The notes: a model not told the origin generated them from the sequence alone. A stretch of 64,000 nucleotides of DNA from Massilia sp. BJB1822 (GCF_013369485.1 NZ_JABWEB010000004.1:1-64000), one strand, 5' to 3'. Positions 51,397 to 63,801 are shown, counted from the stretch's first letter. A program made the numbers and translations.

Positions 51397-53565
51397 TTAC
51401 CAGATATAGCGTGCGGTAAGGGCGGCGGTGCGGCGCTGTCCATAGAAGCAGTCGCCGCGGTTCAGACAGGTGGTGATCTGCACCTTGTCCGTCAAATTCG
51501 TTACGTTCAGGGCCAGGCGCCATGGGCCGGATTCATACGACAGCATGGCGTCGAGCAGGGTGGCCGACGGCGTGACGATATCGTCCATGCCGTCCCACGA
51601 TTTGCCTACATAGCGCACGCCGCCGCCGGTGCTGAAGCCGGAACGTCCTGCCAGGGCGAACTTGTGCGTCACCCACGCGGAGGCGCTGTGCTTCGGCGTG
51701 CTGCTCACGCGCTTGCCCAGGTCCGGGCCATTGCTGCGCGAAACGGTGGCGTCGGTGTAGGCATAGGATGCGATCCAGTCCCAGCTATGGTTGATGGCGC
51801 CCGTGCTTTCCAGCTCCAGGCCGCGCACCTTCACCTCGCCCACCTGGATGCTGTTGGTCGGGTTGCTTGGATCGGTTGTCTTGCGGTTCTGGTCGCGCAG
51901 ATCGTAGACGGCCAGCGTGGTCGTCATATTTCGGCCGGCCGGCTGCCATTTCAGGCCCGCTTCCCATTGCTTGCCGCGCTGCGGCACGAAAGGCTTGTTG
52001 TTGAGGTCCACGCCGCCCAGCGGCTGGAACGATTCTGCGTAGCTGATGTAGGGCGACCAGCCGCTGTCGGCGATGTAGAGCAGGCCGGCGCGGCGCGTAT
52101 TGGCCTTGTCGTCGGTGCGCGCGGTGGGGCGGCCCTCGATATCATTCTGCACAGAGTCGTGACGCCAGCCCAGTTGCGCCACCCATTTCTGCGCAATCTT
52201 CATCTGGTCCTGCACGTACAGGCCTTTCTGATGCAGATTGGTGGTCGGCTGATGCAGCATCGGGCCAGGGCGGGTGAAGTTGCCATACACCGGCGCATAC
52301 ACGTCGATGGCCGGAGCCGCCAGACGCGCTGCAGCCTGGCGCGTTTCCGCGCGCTGCACGTCGAAGCCCACCAGCAGGGTGTGCTCGACGGGACCGGTCT
52401 TGAAATGTGACTCCAGCTGGGTGTCGATCAGGGTGGAATCCAGCTCATTGAGCTGCTGGACCAGATCGCGGTTTACGGTGCGCTGGTCGGCATTGAAGAC
52501 GGGACGTGCCGGGCGGCCGGTTTTCTTGTCGGCGGCGAAGCTGGTGTAAATGCTGCGGTAATCGACCTCGCTCTCGCTGCGGCGCAGATTCTGGCGCAGC
52601 GTGATGTTGTCGTTGAACTTGTGGCTGAACATATAGGCCAGCATTTTCTGCTTGGTGTTATACGCGTCCCAGCCCGGTTCGCTGATGAAGGTATCGGTCG
52701 GAATCTGGCCGTATTTGGATGGCAGCAGCGTGCCTTGCCACGGGAAGAAACCGATCATCGAGCCGCTTTCATCCTTCTGATACTGGCCCATCAAGGTCAG
52801 CGAGGTATTCGCGTCCGGCGCCCAGGTCAGGGACGGGGCCAGCACCTTGCGGTCGTCGGCAACGTGCTTGACCTGCGTATCGCTGTCGCGGCCCACGGCC
52901 ACGATGCGCGCCATCCAGTGGCCCTGCTGGTCAAGTACCTGATTCACATCGGCCGAAATCTGCTTGCGGTTATGGCTGCCGATTTGTACCTGCACTTCGC
53001 GACGGTCCTGCGCCTGCGGGGTTTTCGACACCATATTGACGATGCCGCCAATGCCGCCCTGGCCATACAGCACGGACGAAGGGCCGCGCAGCACTTCCAC
53101 GCGCTCCAGCGTGAACGGGTCGGGACGGGCATTGTTGTAGAAGCCGAAGTTGGTCTGCAGGCCGTTCAGCATCTGCGTGGACGAGCCGCCGCGCGCGCTG
53201 ATGCTGTCGCCACGGCTGTCGAAGTAGCTCGATACCATGCCTGCGCTGTAGCCCACGGTTTGGCGCAGCGTCTGCGCGCCCTGCACCTCGAACTGCTCGC
53301 GCAGCACTACGCTGATGGCTTGCGGCGTTTCGATCAGCGGCGTATCGGTCTTGGTGGCGGCGCCCGCGCGCTTGGCGTTGAAGCCCACATCGCCGTCCTC
53401 GCGGCGGCCCTCGACCTTGATCACGGCCATGGTGGCTTCGGCGGCTTCGCTATTTGCGCTTGCCGTGTCGGCGCCGCGCGCCTGGGCAACGCCGCCGCCA
53501 GCGGCCAGCAGCAGCGCGCAAGCGGCTGCCAGGGGAGTGAGTTTGATCTGATGCGGGTACGCCAT
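51397..53565 (-). CDS. TonB-dependent siderophore receptor
   Basis: 722 residues. Signal peptide (about 1-29, ending AQARG), plug with TPLIETPQAISVVLREQFEVQGAQTLRQTVGYSAGM (the typical siderophore-receptor TonB/plug motif), VLRGPSSVLYGQGGIGGIVNMVSKTP, and a barrel ending LTARYIW. It imports ferric siderophores of unknown type. A canonical Fur box lies 61 bases upstream. Heads the operon receptor, DUF3649, PepSY, DUF3325. Confidence 0.93.
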   Translation of the reverse strand: MAYPHQIKLTPLAAACALLLAAGGGVAQARGADTASANSEAAEATMAVIKVEGRREDGDVGFNAKRAGAATKTDTPLIETPQAISVVLREQFEVQGAQTLRQTVGYSAGMVSSYFDSRGDSISARGGSSTQMLNGLQTNFGFYNNARPDPFTLERVEVLRGPSSVLYGQGGIGGIVNMVSKTPQAQDRREVQVQIGSHNRKQISADVNQVLDQQGHWMARIVAVGRDSDTQVKHVADDRKVLAPSLTWAPDANTSLTLMGQYQKDESGSMIGFFPWQGTLLPSKYGQIPTDTFISEPGWDAYNTKQKMLAYMFSHKFNDNITLRQNLRRSESEVDYRSIYTSFAADKKTGRPARPVFNADQRTVNRDLVQQLNELDSTLIDTQLESHFKTGPVEHTLLVGFDVQRAETRQAAARLAAPAIDVYAPVYGNFTRPGPMLHQPTTNLHQKGLYVQDQMKIAQKWVAQLGWRHDSVQNDIEGRPTARTDDKANTRRAGLLYIADSGWSPYISYAESFQPLGGVDLNNKPFVPQRGKQWEAGLKWQPAGRNMTTTLAVYDLRDQNRKTTDPSNPTNSIQVGEVKVRGLELESTGAINHSWDWIASYAYTDATVSRSNGPDLGKRVSSTPKHSASAWVTHKFALAGRSGFSTGGGVRYVGKSWDGMDDIVTPSATLLDAMLSYESGPWRLALNVTNLTDKVQITTCLNRGDCFYGQRRTAALTARYIW

Positions 53566-53625
53566 TACCTTGAAGTCCTGTGATGCGAAAAGGCTGGCGA
53601 TGCGGAGTGCGGCTGGCTATTCGTG

Positions 53626-53644
53626 AATGAGAATTATTCTCAAT
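53626..53644. promoter_or_regulatory. Fur box
   Basis: AATGAGAATTATTCTCAAT, containing the perfect palindrome TGAGAAT-T-ATTCTCA. It fits the 19-bp Fur consensus and lies upstream of the siderophore receptor, so iron represses the operon. The mazE gene starts about 80 bases to the right on the other strand. Confidence 0.85.
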
Positions 53645-53726
53645 TGTAGCTTGGAATTGTTGGGCTGGCAAGGATGTATCATCGGATTGGCGGGATACAA
53701 TTGGCGGAACGAATGGGGAGGCGAGT

Positions 53727-53978
53727 ATGGAACTGTCAATTCAGGAATGGGACGAGAGCGCAGCCGTGAAGCTGCCCGCAGCCTTGCTTACTCAGTTGAA
53801 GCTTACGCTCGGCGACAAACTGGTGGTGGATGTGCGGCCGGATGGCATCATGCTCAAGCCCGTGCGTCCCTCCTATACGCTGGAAGAGCTGATCGCGCAA
53901 TGCGATCCGGATGCGTCCATGCCTGCCGATATGGAAGCCTGGCAGGAAATGCCTTCAGTTGGACGTGAATCATGGTGA
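53727..53978 (+). CDS. mazE-like: MazE-type antitoxin (AbrB/SpoVT fold)
   Basis: 83 residues. N-terminal swapped-hairpin domain (MELSIQEWDESAAVKLPAALLTQLKLTLGDKLVVDVRPDGIMLKP) and a C-terminal acidic toxin-binding tail (YTLEELIAQCDPDASMPADMEAWQ...VGRESW). GGAGG precedes the ATG. The matching toxin start overlaps its end by seven bases, but the toxin is broken. It may still bind DNA or neutralise related toxins elsewhere. Confidence 0.85.
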   Translation: MELSIQEWDESAAVKLPAALLTQLKLTLGDKLVVDVRPDGIMLKPVRPSYTLEELIAQCDPDASMPADMEAWQEMPSVGRESW

Positions 53979-54225
53979 GGCGTTCGATCTTTCAACGCGG
54001 CGATATTGTGCGGGTCAGTTTAAATCCGTAGTCGGCCGCGAGCAGCAGGGCGAAGCACGGCCGGTGTTGGTGCTGTCATCGTCGCTATTCAATGCGCTTG
54101 GCGTGGTGCTGGTGAACATGGTGCGGTCGCTTGATCTGGAAGTGCGTGCTGCCAAAAAGGTTGAAGCTGTGCCGCAGTTTGTTGTGGATGATGCGTTGGC
54201 GCGCTTGCAGACCATACTGGTGTAA
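53972..54225 (+). pseudogene. mazF-like: Broken MazF toxin gene
   Basis: Starting at ATG 53972 the frame reads MVRRSIFQRGDIVRVSLNP, a normal MazF opening, and then hits TAG (54029-54031). The family sequence continues in the -1 frame (VVGREQQGEARPVLVLSSSLFNALG...), as expected from a one-base deletion in the codon after Pro. Further on, FNALGVVLVNMVRSLDLE joins two parts that are normally separated by about 30 residues (the PITQGG...GAGTxTQ stretch with active-site residues), so an in-frame deletion is also present. The C-terminal DDALARLQTILV is intact. The toxin cannot be functional. Confidence 0.85.
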
Positions 54226-54352
54226 ACCACTTCGTCTTAATGTTGCGGGACCTGAGACTGACCCAGGTTCATCGGCGCAGTATTGCTCTCGGTCAAAATT
54301 CCAATTTAGACAGCAGCTAGAGTGAAGTTTCCAAGACGCAAAGGAGACTGCC

Positions 54353-55789
54353 ATGGCTCGCGCTGTGATCTGCAAAGGTGATCCGACCTCTCATGGGGGA
54401 AAGGTTCTCGAAGGTAATGAGGACGCCACTATCGACGGCCGTCCCATTGCGCAGCGGGGGCATCAAACTTGGTGCCCGCAATGCAAAGGGAAATTCCCGA
54501 TCAATGATGGACTGGACTTCCATACTTTTGCAGGGATAGGCACAGCCGTTGAAGGCATGAAGACGGCTTGCGGTGCGATCTTGATCGCCACCCAGCATCA
54601 GATGACCATCGACGATCAATCCGGCGCCGGCAGCGCCGCAAATGACGCGCTCGCGAAGAGCCCGGGCGAGTCCGACGGGCAGGAAACCTCGGCGGCATTG
54701 CCGGAATGGGATGCAGACGTTCTTCCTGGCGCATCTTCAGTGATCGATGGCCTGAATTATGCGGCATCCGGTAGTGCAGCCCAAATGCTTCATACGGCCC
54801 AAGCGGGAGGACATTACTATCTTCCCTTAATGCTCGGGAAAATGGTTGGCCTTTCTGATGAACGCAGCAGAGCCATCGCAGCCTACTCTCAGTTCCCGGA
54901 CCAGGTATCGGCCCTAGATGGCTACACGAATGGGGTTCGAAGCAAGATGTCGGGGCGAAATTATGAACCTGCCCAGATTGGAGAATATTCGGAGCGCGCA
55001 ATTCATGCCTTGAATGGCAGGACTACTGGCGAGAATCTGACTTTCTACCAAAAGGAAATCGCCAACTATAAAGATGACGATGCGCGAGTCGGCATCGCCA
55101 TGCACGGTTTGGTGGATTCGATCTTTCACTCCCGCTCTGTTAATGGCGTAAACCTTACTTATGAAGCTCCCCTTGGTCACGGGCTGCACGGCAGCGAACC
55201 AGATTACATTTCGGAAGATCAGGCGCGAGGTGCAGCAGGACAACTGATGAGTGCATTCGAGAGCTTAGGAGGCGTACGTTTGAGCGACGAGCAGAAGGCT
55301 CAGGCCATGGCTTCGGTGAATGCAGCACTTAGTCGAGCACGAGCGCTCACAATTGAAGAAGATCTCCATTTCAGCCGAATGGATGAGTTTTATGGGGCTA
55401 GGGCGGCGAATTCTCTACCGAAACAAAACGAACGAATGGAGCTGAATTTTCGTAAGGTGGTAACGGAAATGCTGGGGGCGGAAATGAAGCCTCTTTCTCC
55501 GACTGAAGATTTGCCGACACCGTTCTGGCGCGGAAAAATCACTTATGAAGAAACCGCGGCGGAAACCCGGAATTTTTTAGGCGGCACTGAAGAAGAGGCC
55601 CGTATCTTTGCCAGCAGAGGAATGCAGGCAGCACAAGACATTCTGCAGGATTTTTCCCAAACATCGCCTGCCTTCTCTAAATATAAGAATATGAAAATTG
55701 ATCAGATATATGACACAAAAATATGGTCCTTGAAAGGTATCGTGCCTGGATATCAGGTTGGTACACCTTCTTCAAGTATTAAATTCTGA
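54353..55789 (+). CDS. PAAR-domain protein with DUF6765-like C-terminus, probable type VI effector
   Basis: 478 residues. N-terminal PAAR domain (about 1-90; AVICKGDPTSHGGKVLEG, IDGRPIAQRGHQTWCPQC) that would cap a type VI secretion spike. The C-terminal part (about 145-430) shows a His/Asp pattern like DUF6765/zinc-phospholipase-type folds: H154 (GHYYLPLMLGKMVGLS), D183 (YSQFPDQ), H251/D255/H259 (MHGLVDSIFHSR), H276/H279 and D284 (LGHGLHGSEPD). These could bind metal in a hydrolase active site. GC and codon use fall clearly towards the 3' end. A lipoprotein follows 26 bases downstream as candidate immunity protein. No secretion apparatus genes are in the window. Confidence 0.78.
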   Translation: MARAVICKGDPTSHGGKVLEGNEDATIDGRPIAQRGHQTWCPQCKGKFPINDGLDFHTFAGIGTAVEGMKTACGAILIATQHQMTIDDQSGAGSAANDALAKSPGESDGQETSAALPEWDADVLPGASSVIDGLNYAASGSAAQMLHTAQAGGHYYLPLMLGKMVGLSDERSRAIAAYSQFPDQVSALDGYTNGVRSKMSGRNYEPAQIGEYSERAIHALNGRTTGENLTFYQKEIANYKDDDARVGIAMHGLVDSIFHSRSVNGVNLTYEAPLGHGLHGSEPDYISEDQARGAAGQLMSAFESLGGVRLSDEQKAQAMASVNAALSRARALTIEEDLHFSRMDEFYGARAANSLPKQNERMELNFRKVVTEMLGAEMKPLSPTEDLPTPFWRGKITYEETAAETRNFLGGTEEEARIFASRGMQAAQDILQDFSQTSPAFSKYKNMKIDQIYDTKIWSLKGIVPGYQVGTPSSSIKF

Positions 55790-55815
55790 GGAATTTTTTT
55801 CAAGGAGGTATTGAT

Positions 55816-56304
55816 ATGTCATGCTCAAACATGAAAATGATTACTTTGTATTTCTTTGTTTTCCTTGTTGCTGGATGCGGCTCAACTGCTGGGAGGGACT
55901 CAAAATCATATGCGCAGTTGTGGGAAGAAACAGTCAGGCAAGCAGACACTTTGATGGCGATCGAAAGGGAATTTGAAAAAGCGCATCACTTCAATGGGGA
56001 AGTTGCGCAGACGGCAATGCGGCAGTTAAGCAACGAGGGGTTTCAATGTGCTCTAAGATATAAAATGCTTCCTACCTTGGCAAAGGGGAGCATAGATCGT
56101 TTCACTATTGAAAACGTACCTATGATTTATTGTTCAAAGCTTCATGCGAAGCAAGGCCCTGATGATACATGCCGCACTTTCTGGGCTGCTTTTGAAGTGA
56201 ATTGGCAAGACCCTGCGCTGCCGCCTGAAGTACTGGAAGCGGAGTTTGTCAGCAGCACGATAAAGAAAGAGATGTATTTTTGCCGTTCCACGGATCATGG
56301 ATGA
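55816..56304 (+). CDS. Lipoprotein, candidate immunity protein
   Basis: 162 residues, strong AAGGAGG ribosome site. Signal with lipobox VAGC (YFFVFLVAGCGSTAG), so periplasmic and membrane-anchored, as expected for immunity against a periplasm-acting effector. Five further Cys may form disulfides (FQCALRY, IYCSKLH, DTCRTFW, FCRSTD). AT-rich compared with surrounding genes. Not recognised as a family. The immunity role is inferred from position after the PAAR effector. Confidence 0.7.
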   Translation: MSCSNMKMITLYFFVFLVAGCGSTAGRDSKSYAQLWEETVRQADTLMAIEREFEKAHHFNGEVAQTAMRQLSNEGFQCALRYKMLPTLAKGSIDRFTIENVPMIYCSKLHAKQGPDDTCRTFWAAFEVNWQDPALPPEVLEAEFVSSTIKKEMYFCRSTDHG

Positions 56305-56358
56305 TGGCCGAGATTTCGTCCGGCACCCAGTACCGGACGAAATCTGCTTACTCAAGCA

Positions 56359-58197
56359 TCAGCTCTTCTGATACTTCGCCGCCAGCTGGCGGTTCTGCTC
56401 ATCCAGCCAGGTCTTCAACGGTGCGAAGTAGTCCAGCAGCGCGCCGCCGTCGATGCGCTCTTCGCCGCTGATGGCTTTCAGCGCTTCCGGCCATGGTTTG
56501 CTTTGGCCCATTTCCAGCATCGCCTGCAGCTTCTTGCCTGCCTTCTCGTTGCCGTACACCGAGCAGCGATGCAGCGGGCCGGTGTAGCCGGCTTCGCGGC
56601 ACAGGGCGCGGTGGAATTGGAACTGCAGCATATTGGCCAGGAAGTAGCGGGCATACGGCACATCGGCGGCGACGTGGTATTTAGCGCCGGCGTCAAAGCC
56701 GTTGACGTCGATCGGAGCAGGACGTTTCACGCCCATGTACTGCTCGCGCAGCTGCCACCAGCTCTTGTCGTAGTCGGCCGGCTTGGTCTTGCCGGAGTAG
56801 ACGTCCCAGCGCCATTTGTCGACCGAGTAGGCGAAGGGCAGGAAGGCAACCTTGGCCAGCGCGCGCTTGAGCAGTTCGCCCACGTCGGCATTGGCGTCCG
56901 GCGCCTGGTCCATCAGGCCGACCTTTTTCAGGTAGTCGGGCGTGATCGACAGGGCCACGGTGTCGCCGATGGCTTCGTGGAAGCCGTCGTTGGCGCCGTT
57001 GCGGAACAGGTTGGGCTGCTTCTGGTACGCGAGGAAGTAGTAGATGTGGCCCAGCTCATGGTGGATCACGGTGAACTCTTCGGCGGTCGGCTTGATGCAC
57101 ATCTTGATGCGCACGTCTTCCTTTGCGTCGATCGGCCAGGCGGAGGCGTGGCACACCACTTCGCGGTCGCGCGGCTTGGTCAGCAGCGAACGCTCCCAGA
57201 AGGTCTCCGGCAGCTTCTGCATGCCGAGCGAGGTGTAGAAGCGTTCCGCGTATTGCGTCATTTCCTTGGCGCTGGTCTTGCGGCCTTCCAGCACAGTGGT
57301 CAGGTCGAAGCTGCTGGCGCCGGTCGCCGGTTTCAGGATCGGGTAGAGATTGTCCCAGCTCTGGCTCCACATATTGCCGAACAAGTGGGCGGGCACGGGG
57401 CCGTTCAGCGGCACCACGTCCTTGCCGTAAGTTTCGTACAGCTTGTAGCGGGTGTAGGTGTGGAGGGACTCATACAGCGGCTTGACCTGCTGCCACAGGC
57501 GTTCCATCTCGGCGGCGAAGGCGTCGGCCGGCATATCGTACTGCGAGCGCCACATGGCGCCGGTGTCGGCGAAGCCCATTTCGCGCGCGCCCTTGTTGGA
57601 CAGGACCACGTAGTCGGCATAGCGCTGTTTATACGATGGCGACTGGCTGTGCCAGCCCAGCCACATTTCTCTCAGCTTGGCTGGATCGCGGTTGGTGGCC
57701 AGCACGCTTTCCATATCGCCCAGCGCCAGGCAGCCTTCCTTGCTGTCGCCGGTGCCGGGTGGGCAGTATTTGGCCTTGCCGTAAGCGCCTTGCAGCGCGG
57801 CCTGTGCGCTGGCGTAGGCTTCGCGCTCTTTCGGATCGGACAGCACGAGGTTCAGTTGCAGCAGCTTGAGTTTGCGCTCGGCGTCGGCCGACAGGCGCAG
57901 GCCGTTGAAGCGGCGCGCGGCCACGGCGGCTTCACCGGTGGCGTTCAGGGTCTTCTCGCCGAAGTAGGTGGCGAGGGCTTCGGTATCGTCGGTGATGAAA
58001 TTGGCGGCGATCCACTGGGCTTGCGACTGCTCCAGATTGAGCTTGTCGAACTTGGCCTCAGTGTCGGCCAGGAAGCGCTCGGCTTCCGCAACGGTGGGCT
58101 TGCCTTTCTTGGCCGGAGCCGCAGCCTGGGCACCAACGGCAGCCAGGGCCAGCATCACAGCGAGTACGGCTGGTTTTTTCAGGATTTGTTTTGGCAC
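56359..58197 (-). CDS. M2 family peptidyl-dipeptidase (ACE-like)
   Basis: 612 residues, GTG start with GGGAGA upstream. Signal peptide (about 1-25, ending GAQAA). Zinc site H380-E381-L-G-H384 with third ligand Glu near 408 (NDGFHEAIGDTVALS), the M2 signature. Catalytic-site helpers YARYFLANMLQFQFHRALC and the chloride/C-terminal Arg region are recognisable. It removes dipeptides from peptide C-termini, in the periplasm or medium. Stands alone, divergent from a small exported protein. Confidence 0.93.
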   Translation of the reverse strand: MPKQILKKPAVLAVMLALAAVGAQAAAPAKKGKPTVAEAERFLADTEAKFDKLNLEQSQAQWIAANFITDDTEALATYFGEKTLNATGEAAVAARRFNGLRLSADAERKLKLLQLNLVLSDPKEREAYASAQAALQGAYGKAKYCPPGTGDSKEGCLALGDMESVLATNRDPAKLREMWLGWHSQSPSYKQRYADYVVLSNKGAREMGFADTGAMWRSQYDMPADAFAAEMERLWQQVKPLYESLHTYTRYKLYETYGKDVVPLNGPVPAHLFGNMWSQSWDNLYPILKPATGASSFDLTTVLEGRKTSAKEMTQYAERFYTSLGMQKLPETFWERSLLTKPRDREVVCHASAWPIDAKEDVRIKMCIKPTAEEFTVIHHELGHIYYFLAYQKQPNLFRNGANDGFHEAIGDTVALSITPDYLKKVGLMDQAPDANADVGELLKRALAKVAFLPFAYSVDKWRWDVYSGKTKPADYDKSWWQLREQYMGVKRPAPIDVNGFDAGAKYHVAADVPYARYFLANMLQFQFHRALCREAGYTGPLHRCSVYGNEKAGKKLQAMLEMGQSKPWPEALKAISGEERIDGGALLDYFAPLKTWLDEQNRQLAAKYQKS

Positions 58198-58370
58198 TTC
58201 TGTCTCCCTTTTTTGCGTGAAAATGCCCGCTAATATAACCCAAGCATCCTCTGATATTTTCTTTGCCGGATAAAATTCTCTGTGTTATTGTTTTTGCATC
58301 AATGGGTGGTCAGGGGCATGCTTGCAATCTGCTTCTAGCTATTCCACATTCAATCCTGAGGTGTCCTCTG

Positions 58371-59003
58371 ATGAAACTTCCCCGTCTGCTTTTGCTGGCC
58401 ACCGCGTCTTTGCTGTATGGAAGTGCGAGCGCTTCGCCTGAAACGGAATTCTGGAAATGGTTTCAAAAGAATGAGGCGGAGCTCTTCGATTTCGAAAGAA
58501 ATCAGGAGAAGATGTTCGATCGCCTGGAAACAGAGATGCAAAAAGTCGATTCAAGCCTGACGTTTGAATTCGGCCCTAAGCAGGGTAGTCAGCGCGAGTT
58601 CGTCATCAGTGCGGACGGGATTCGGAGTGCTTTCCCAAGCGTGGAGAAGCTTCACGCCACCGCGCCGCCGCTGAAAAAATGGAAGTTCATCAAATTCCGC
58701 CAACGCAGAGAGCCGCTCGATATTGATTTTCATGGCATATCGGTCAAGGCCAAGGCAGTGGCTGTGTCGCTGGAGCGGGATGGCGCCAAGGTAGGGCTTA
58801 CTGTTTTGATTCCGGGCTATACGAAGGAGAAGCATGAGAGCTTTGCCGGGATTGCTTTCCTTTTCCTTGACCAGGCTTTAGGCGAGTTCGATGTCGAAAC
58901 CCGTGTGGGATTTATCGAAGTCGCCGCACCTTCGAAGAAATACGCTCAAGTGCAGTCTTTGCAGAGTCTTCCGGCGACATTCGACGGTTTCTTCAAGCGC
59001 TAG
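58371..59003 (+). CDS. Exported protein of unknown function
   Basis: 210 residues from the ATG at 58371 (signal peptide 1-21, ending SASA); the longer in-frame upstream part does not look coding. The mature protein opens ETEFWKWFQKNEAELFDFE and contains LTFEFGPKQGSQREFVISADGIRSAFPSVEKLHATAPPLKKWKFIKFRQR, a pattern that recalls DUF695-type proteins, but I am not certain. No catalytic motif seen. Convergent with the GH13 gene, 16 bases away. Confidence 0.7.
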   Translation: MKLPRLLLLATASLLYGSASASPETEFWKWFQKNEAELFDFERNQEKMFDRLETEMQKVDSSLTFEFGPKQGSQREFVISADGIRSAFPSVEKLHATAPPLKKWKFIKFRQRREPLDIDFHGISVKAKAVAVSLERDGAKVGLTVLIPGYTKEKHESFAGIAFLFLDQALGEFDVETRVGFIEVAAPSKKYAQVQSLQSLPATFDGFFKR

Positions 59004-59019
59004 TCAAAGCCAGGCTGGC

Positions 59020-60681
59020 CTATTTTTCCGCAGGCGCCAGCAGAATGGTGGCGTAGCGGCCCCTGGTCAGCACCTTGCCCCCCTTGACGGTGTAGCTGGC
59101 GCTCGAGTAGTGGTCGCGCAGCTTGGCGCCATCCTTGAAGACGCCCGCGACGCTGACCGGCAGCGGTTTGCCGGTTGGCGCTTCAAGGGCGATCACCACC
59201 TTGTCGTCGATGGCGCCGCGCTTGAGCGTGCGCGTGAAGGTGTAGGGCTGGTCGGCCAGCTTGGCATGTTCGCCGGCGCCGATGGCGGGATGCAGTTGGC
59301 GGAACAGTCCCAGCTTGCTCCAGTGCTGGCGCACCTCGGCGATGCGGTAGCCGTTGCGCTGGGCGTTTTGCGCCAGCTCCGGCCAGTTCATGTCCGAGCG
59401 CAGCTTGGCGTCGCCCTGGGCTTGCGGCCAATCCAGGCGGCGCGCGGTTTCGTCGCCATAGTAGATTTGCGCCGCGCCGGGCGCCAGCAGCAGCTTGTTG
59501 GCGGTTTCGAAAGGCTTCTTGCGCGACGGGTCGAGCGGATTCCCGTCGTCGTGGGAATCGATGTAGTTCAGTACCGAGTAACCTATCAGCGGGCCATTCA
59601 GCTCGGCCGAGTATTTGCTGAACAGGCTTTCGTAATCCTGCTTGGCGTCGTGCACCAAGCCGAAGTTGATCAGGCTATCGAAACCGTTGTCGTAGAAGTC
59701 CCAGTATTCGCCTCCGCCCATATCGAATTTGTGGCCGTGCACGATGTTGTAGTTATAGACCTCGGCCACCATGAAGAATTTGCCGTCGCCCAGCACCTTG
59801 GCCGGATTGGCGCGCTTCCAGTCCGTGTGGGCCGCTTCTGCGACTGCGCGCAGTTCCTTCCATACGCCGGGCTGGGTATGTTTGACGGTGTCGCCACGGA
59901 AGCCGTCGATGCCGTATTTGCGCACCCAGTCGGCGTGCCATTTCATCAGGTAGTAGCGCGGCGCGCGCGGATAGCCGGTGCGGGCGAAGAATTCGTCCAG
60001 CTCCTTGACTTCGCGTTCGTAGCGGCCCTCGGCTTTCCACTTGGCGGCCAGGAAGTCGGGCAGTTCAACCGGTGTATCGCTTTCGGTGCGCACGTCGGGC
60101 AGATTGGGAACGAGGGTGCAGAGCGTGGTGGTGGGCGCGTCCTTGTAGGTGCAGGTCGGTTCGGTGCGCACCCAGCCGGAAGGCCAGACGGTATCGGTAT
60201 CCGTGACCGGGCCGGTATGGTTCATCACCACATCCAGCAGCACGCGGATGCCGCGCGCATGGGCCGCGTCCACCATCTCGCGGAAGTCCTGCTCCGTGCC
60301 GAGATTGGCGTCTACCGCAGTCCAGTCGCGCGCCCAGTAGCCGTGGAAGCCGTAAGTCTTGCCTGTGCCTTCGTCGGTGCCGGCGTGGATTTGCTCGACT
60401 GGCGGCGTAAGCCACAGCACGTTCACGCCCAGGCTGTCGAAGTAGCCTTCCCTGATTTTGGCGGTGACGCCTTTCAGGTCGCCGCCCATCATGCCGCGCA
60501 GCGGCGCGGCGTCGGCCTTGCGGCCGTAGGCCAGGTCGTTGCCGGTATCGCCGTTTTGGAAGCGGTCGGTGATCATGAAGTACACGGTCGCGTTCTCCCA
60601 CAGGAAGGGCTTGGGAGCGGCCAGCGCCGGATTGCCAATGGCGGCCAGCAGAAGGGAGAAGGCGAGTGCGTGTAGTTTCAT
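59020..60681 (-). CDS. GH13 alpha-amylase, exported
   Basis: 553 residues. Signal peptide (1-21, ending PALAAP). GH13 blocks: DVVMNHTG, GFRGDTVKH with nucleophile D264, FMVAEVYNY with the acid Glu, and YIDSHDDGNP with the third Asp (catalytic core about 30-450), then a C-terminal beta domain (about 465-553). Cys pairs may support an extracytoplasmic location. It follows phosphoglucomutase with 17 bases spacing on the same strand and belongs to the starch/maltodextrin block. SusG/alpha-amylase-like; product pattern unknown. Confidence 0.9.
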   Translation of the reverse strand: MKLHALAFSLLLAAIGNPALAAPKPFLWENATVYFMITDRFQNGDTGNDLAYGRKADAAPLRGMMGGDLKGVTAKIREGYFDSLGVNVLWLTPPVEQIHAGTDEGTGKTYGFHGYWARDWTAVDANLGTEQDFREMVDAAHARGIRVLLDVVMNHTGPVTDTDTVWPSGWVRTEPTCTYKDAPTTTLCTLVPNLPDVRTESDTPVELPDFLAAKWKAEGRYEREVKELDEFFARTGYPRAPRYYLMKWHADWVRKYGIDGFRGDTVKHTQPGVWKELRAVAEAAHTDWKRANPAKVLGDGKFFMVAEVYNYNIVHGHKFDMGGGEYWDFYDNGFDSLINFGLVHDAKQDYESLFSKYSAELNGPLIGYSVLNYIDSHDDGNPLDPSRKKPFETANKLLLAPGAAQIYYGDETARRLDWPQAQGDAKLRSDMNWPELAQNAQRNGYRIAEVRQHWSKLGLFRQLHPAIGAGEHAKLADQPYTFTRTLKRGAIDDKVVIALEAPTGKPLPVSVAGVFKDGAKLRDHYSSASYTVKGGKVLTRGRYATILLAPAEK

Positions 60682-60698
60682 GGGCTTCCTTGTTGAGG

Positions 60699-63747
<3,049 letters not shown>

Positions 63748-63786
63748 GCCTGCCTGGTCCCCGTTATAAGTATGCTTGCGTAAATT

Positions 63787-63801
63787 TGTAGCAAAATAAC
63801 A
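63787..63801. promoter_or_regulatory. Candidate maltodextrin-operator site, MFS promoter
   Basis: TGTAGC-AAA-ATAACA, same 15-base length as TGTAGTATCACTACA at 45879 but with mismatches in the right arm. 40 bases upstream of the MFS start. Confidence 0.3.
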
